Assembly (NCBI RefSeq): GCF_002115825.1
Contig: NZ_JFJZ01000004.1
Location: 1 to 64,000, forward strand
Direction: 5' to 3'
Length of the DNA: 64,000 nt
Source: Thalassospira sp. MCCC 1A01428
Lineage (GTDB): Bacteria > Pseudomonadota > Alphaproteobacteria > Rhodospirillales > Thalassospiraceae
In this document: in pieces, positions 62,991 through 64,000 of the stretch
Layout: each line of letters begins with the position of its first letter
How positions within the stretch are numbered: position 1 is the stretch's first letter
Made by a program: the position numbers and the translations under genes
Notes under the pieces: generated by a model
What the model was told of the DNA's origin: nothing
What the model saw: the letters and a program-made list of their open reading frames with translations, nothing else
Database searches by the model: none

Positions 62991-63725
62991 TTACGTATTT
63001 GTGTGGGTGCAATAATGGAGCGTTTCCGCGATTGCGGGGAAACAGGTTTGCCCCCATGGATATGTGCGCTGGCGCAGCGACCAGATTGCAGCTTGCGTAC
63101 GGTTATCGACACCGATTTTTCGCAAAATGCTTTTTACATGCACCTTGACTGTGGCTTCGGCAATGTCGAGACGAAGGGCGATTCGTTTGTTTGCCTCGCC
63201 ATTTTCAAGACAATGTAAAATTTCCTGTTCACGTTGGGACAGTTCGATTTCCTCGTCCAGCGCACCGATCGGTAAGGGAGCACAGGGGCTTTGCATTCGG
63301 GCCATCAGGATTTGCCCTATGTTTGACGGGAACAGCTTTTGGCCTTCTTTTAACATCTTAAAGGCAAGTTTCAGTGTGTTCTGTGAAACATCATCCAGCA
63401 AAGCCCCGTCAATATTGATTTTAAACAGGGCAAACAGGTCTTCCAGCTCGTAATGATGTGCCAGGGCGAGCATTTTCAGGTGTGGATTTTTTGCTCGTAA
63501 TGATGTGAGGCAGATGACGTCCTGCTGGATGTTTTCGATATTGAAAAGAATAACATCGGCTGCGGATACCATAGCCATATTGGCTTGAAGTTCTTCCAGC
63601 GATGTTACACTGGAAATGGACGTCTCCCTGAACTCTCCTAATATGGATGTCAGGGCGTGGCGCATTAAATTTCCCGGATGCACAACAACAACATGTTGTG
63701 TTGTGCCTTCTTCAAGTGAAGTCAT
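62991..63725 (-). CDS. NarL/LuxR-type regulator with pseudo-receiver domain (copy 2)
   Basis: A 244-residue paralogue of the regulator at 61841-62536, sharing the NPHLKMLALAHHYELEDLFALF-type receiver pattern, GALLDDVSQ and an almost identical HTH end (AEATVKVHVKSILRKIGVDN). The phospho-acceptor position is Asn (ADVILFNIEN). The C-terminus is about 20 residues longer and ends in a His/Thr/Tyr-rich tail. ATG 63725 is preceded by GGGGG four bases upstream; an extended frame to 63782 has no support. It has its own terminator, so the two copies are separate units. Confidence 0.85.
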   Translation of the reverse strand: MTSLEEGTTQHVVVVHPGNLMRHALTSILGEFRETSISSVTSLEELQANMAMVSAADVILFNIENIQQDVICLTSLRAKNPHLKMLALAHHYELEDLFALFKINIDGALLDDVSQNTLKLAFKMLKEGQKLFPSNIGQILMARMQSPCAPLPIGALDEEIELSQREQEILHCLENGEANKRIALRLDIAEATVKVHVKSILRKIGVDNRTQAAIWSLRQRTYPWGQTCFPAIAETLHYCTHTNT

Positions 63726-64000
63726 AGGTCCCCCAAATATGCTGGTTGGCTTTGTCAGTTTAATGAATCCTGAAGGGTTCATTCTGGACGGCTTTGCTGG
63801 CTTTTTGCCTTGTACGGGTTAGTTACCTGCAGCAATTATCCTTTCAGCCGTAAAAGGTTAATCTCCTGGTTTTCACCATTCCATAACTATAGCGAGGTAT
63901 GTGGGGCGCATTTTGCATCATCGGGGGTAGAGAGAATGAGTCTTATTTTTCATTCGTGGTTAAGCTATACGGATGGTTAAATTTTATAGCCAAACGAAAA
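63726..64000. other. Upstream region of the second pseudo-receiver regulator, to the window edge
   Basis: No gene is evident in the last 275 bases. It should contain the promoter for the regulator at 62991-63725. The last 60 bases are AT-rich. Confidence 0.4.

Overview
The window reads as ordinary chromosome of a free-living alphaproteobacterium. The best overall fit, judged from gene content and moderate GC rather than a database match, is a marine Rhodospirillales-type organism such as Thalassospira. Supporting signs are the order zapE, mdh, sucC, sucD, sucA, sucB, lpd on one strand, an RpoE/ChrR sigma/anti-sigma pair of the Rhodobacter type, a TAXI-type TRAP transporter, DUF1365 with a Cfa-like enzyme, and an HfaB/CsgG-like surface-adhesion cluster. 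I see no tRNA, rRNA, CRISPR array, insertion sequence, integrase or phage gene.

Layout. 1-24 kb holds housekeeping and nutrient-handling genes: an FAH-family enzyme, a TRIC-like membrane protein, methionine aminopeptidase, a complete polar amino acid ABC importer (3.3-6.3 kb), malate synthase G, an MFS carrier, a TAXI TRAP importer (11.1-13.9 kb), a saccharopine-dehydrogenase-like enzyme divergent from a TetR regulator across an unusual repeat operator, a BaiN-type flavoprotein, a GGDEF cyclase, a TPR protein, a D-lyxose isomerase-like cupin, a SIMPL protein and the rRNA modifiers RluE and RlmJ.

24-33 kb is one coherent stress unit. rpoE-chrR (minus) faces a plus-strand operon of FAD oxidoreductase, DUF1365 protein, Cfa-like methyltransferase, MFS carrier and DUF3833 lipoprotein. 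A second minus-strand operon (DUF6134-like protein, SDR, SnoaL-like protein) converges on it. All three transcription units begin with TGATCC, 18 bases, then TA-, which I read as RpoE promoters. By analogy with the Rhodobacter singlet-oxygen response this is a membrane-lipid remodelling regulon. The Cfa-like enzyme lacks two residues of classical cyclopropane synthases, so its product may not be a cyclopropane lipid.

33-39 kb carries an RluA-type pseudouridine synthase, an AEC transporter, methylglyoxal synthase, a GH8 glucanase, a decayed LysR gene, a hydrolase broken by a one-base frameshift and a GH18 protein. 39-50 kb is the TCA cluster with zapE upstream. 50-57 kb holds a ZntB/CorA-type channel, a large MscS channel, and a tyrosinase translationally close to a DUF2182 membrane protein.

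57-64 kb is the most unusual part: an HfaB/CsgG-like secretion lipoprotein, a 435-residue secreted protein with HfaA/HfaD-like repeats, a small polar secreted protein, another secreted protein, and three NarL/LuxR-type regulators whose receiver domains all appear to lack the phospho-acceptor aspartate. This looks like a holdfast-anchor or curli-like adhesion system with its own phosphorylation-independent control.
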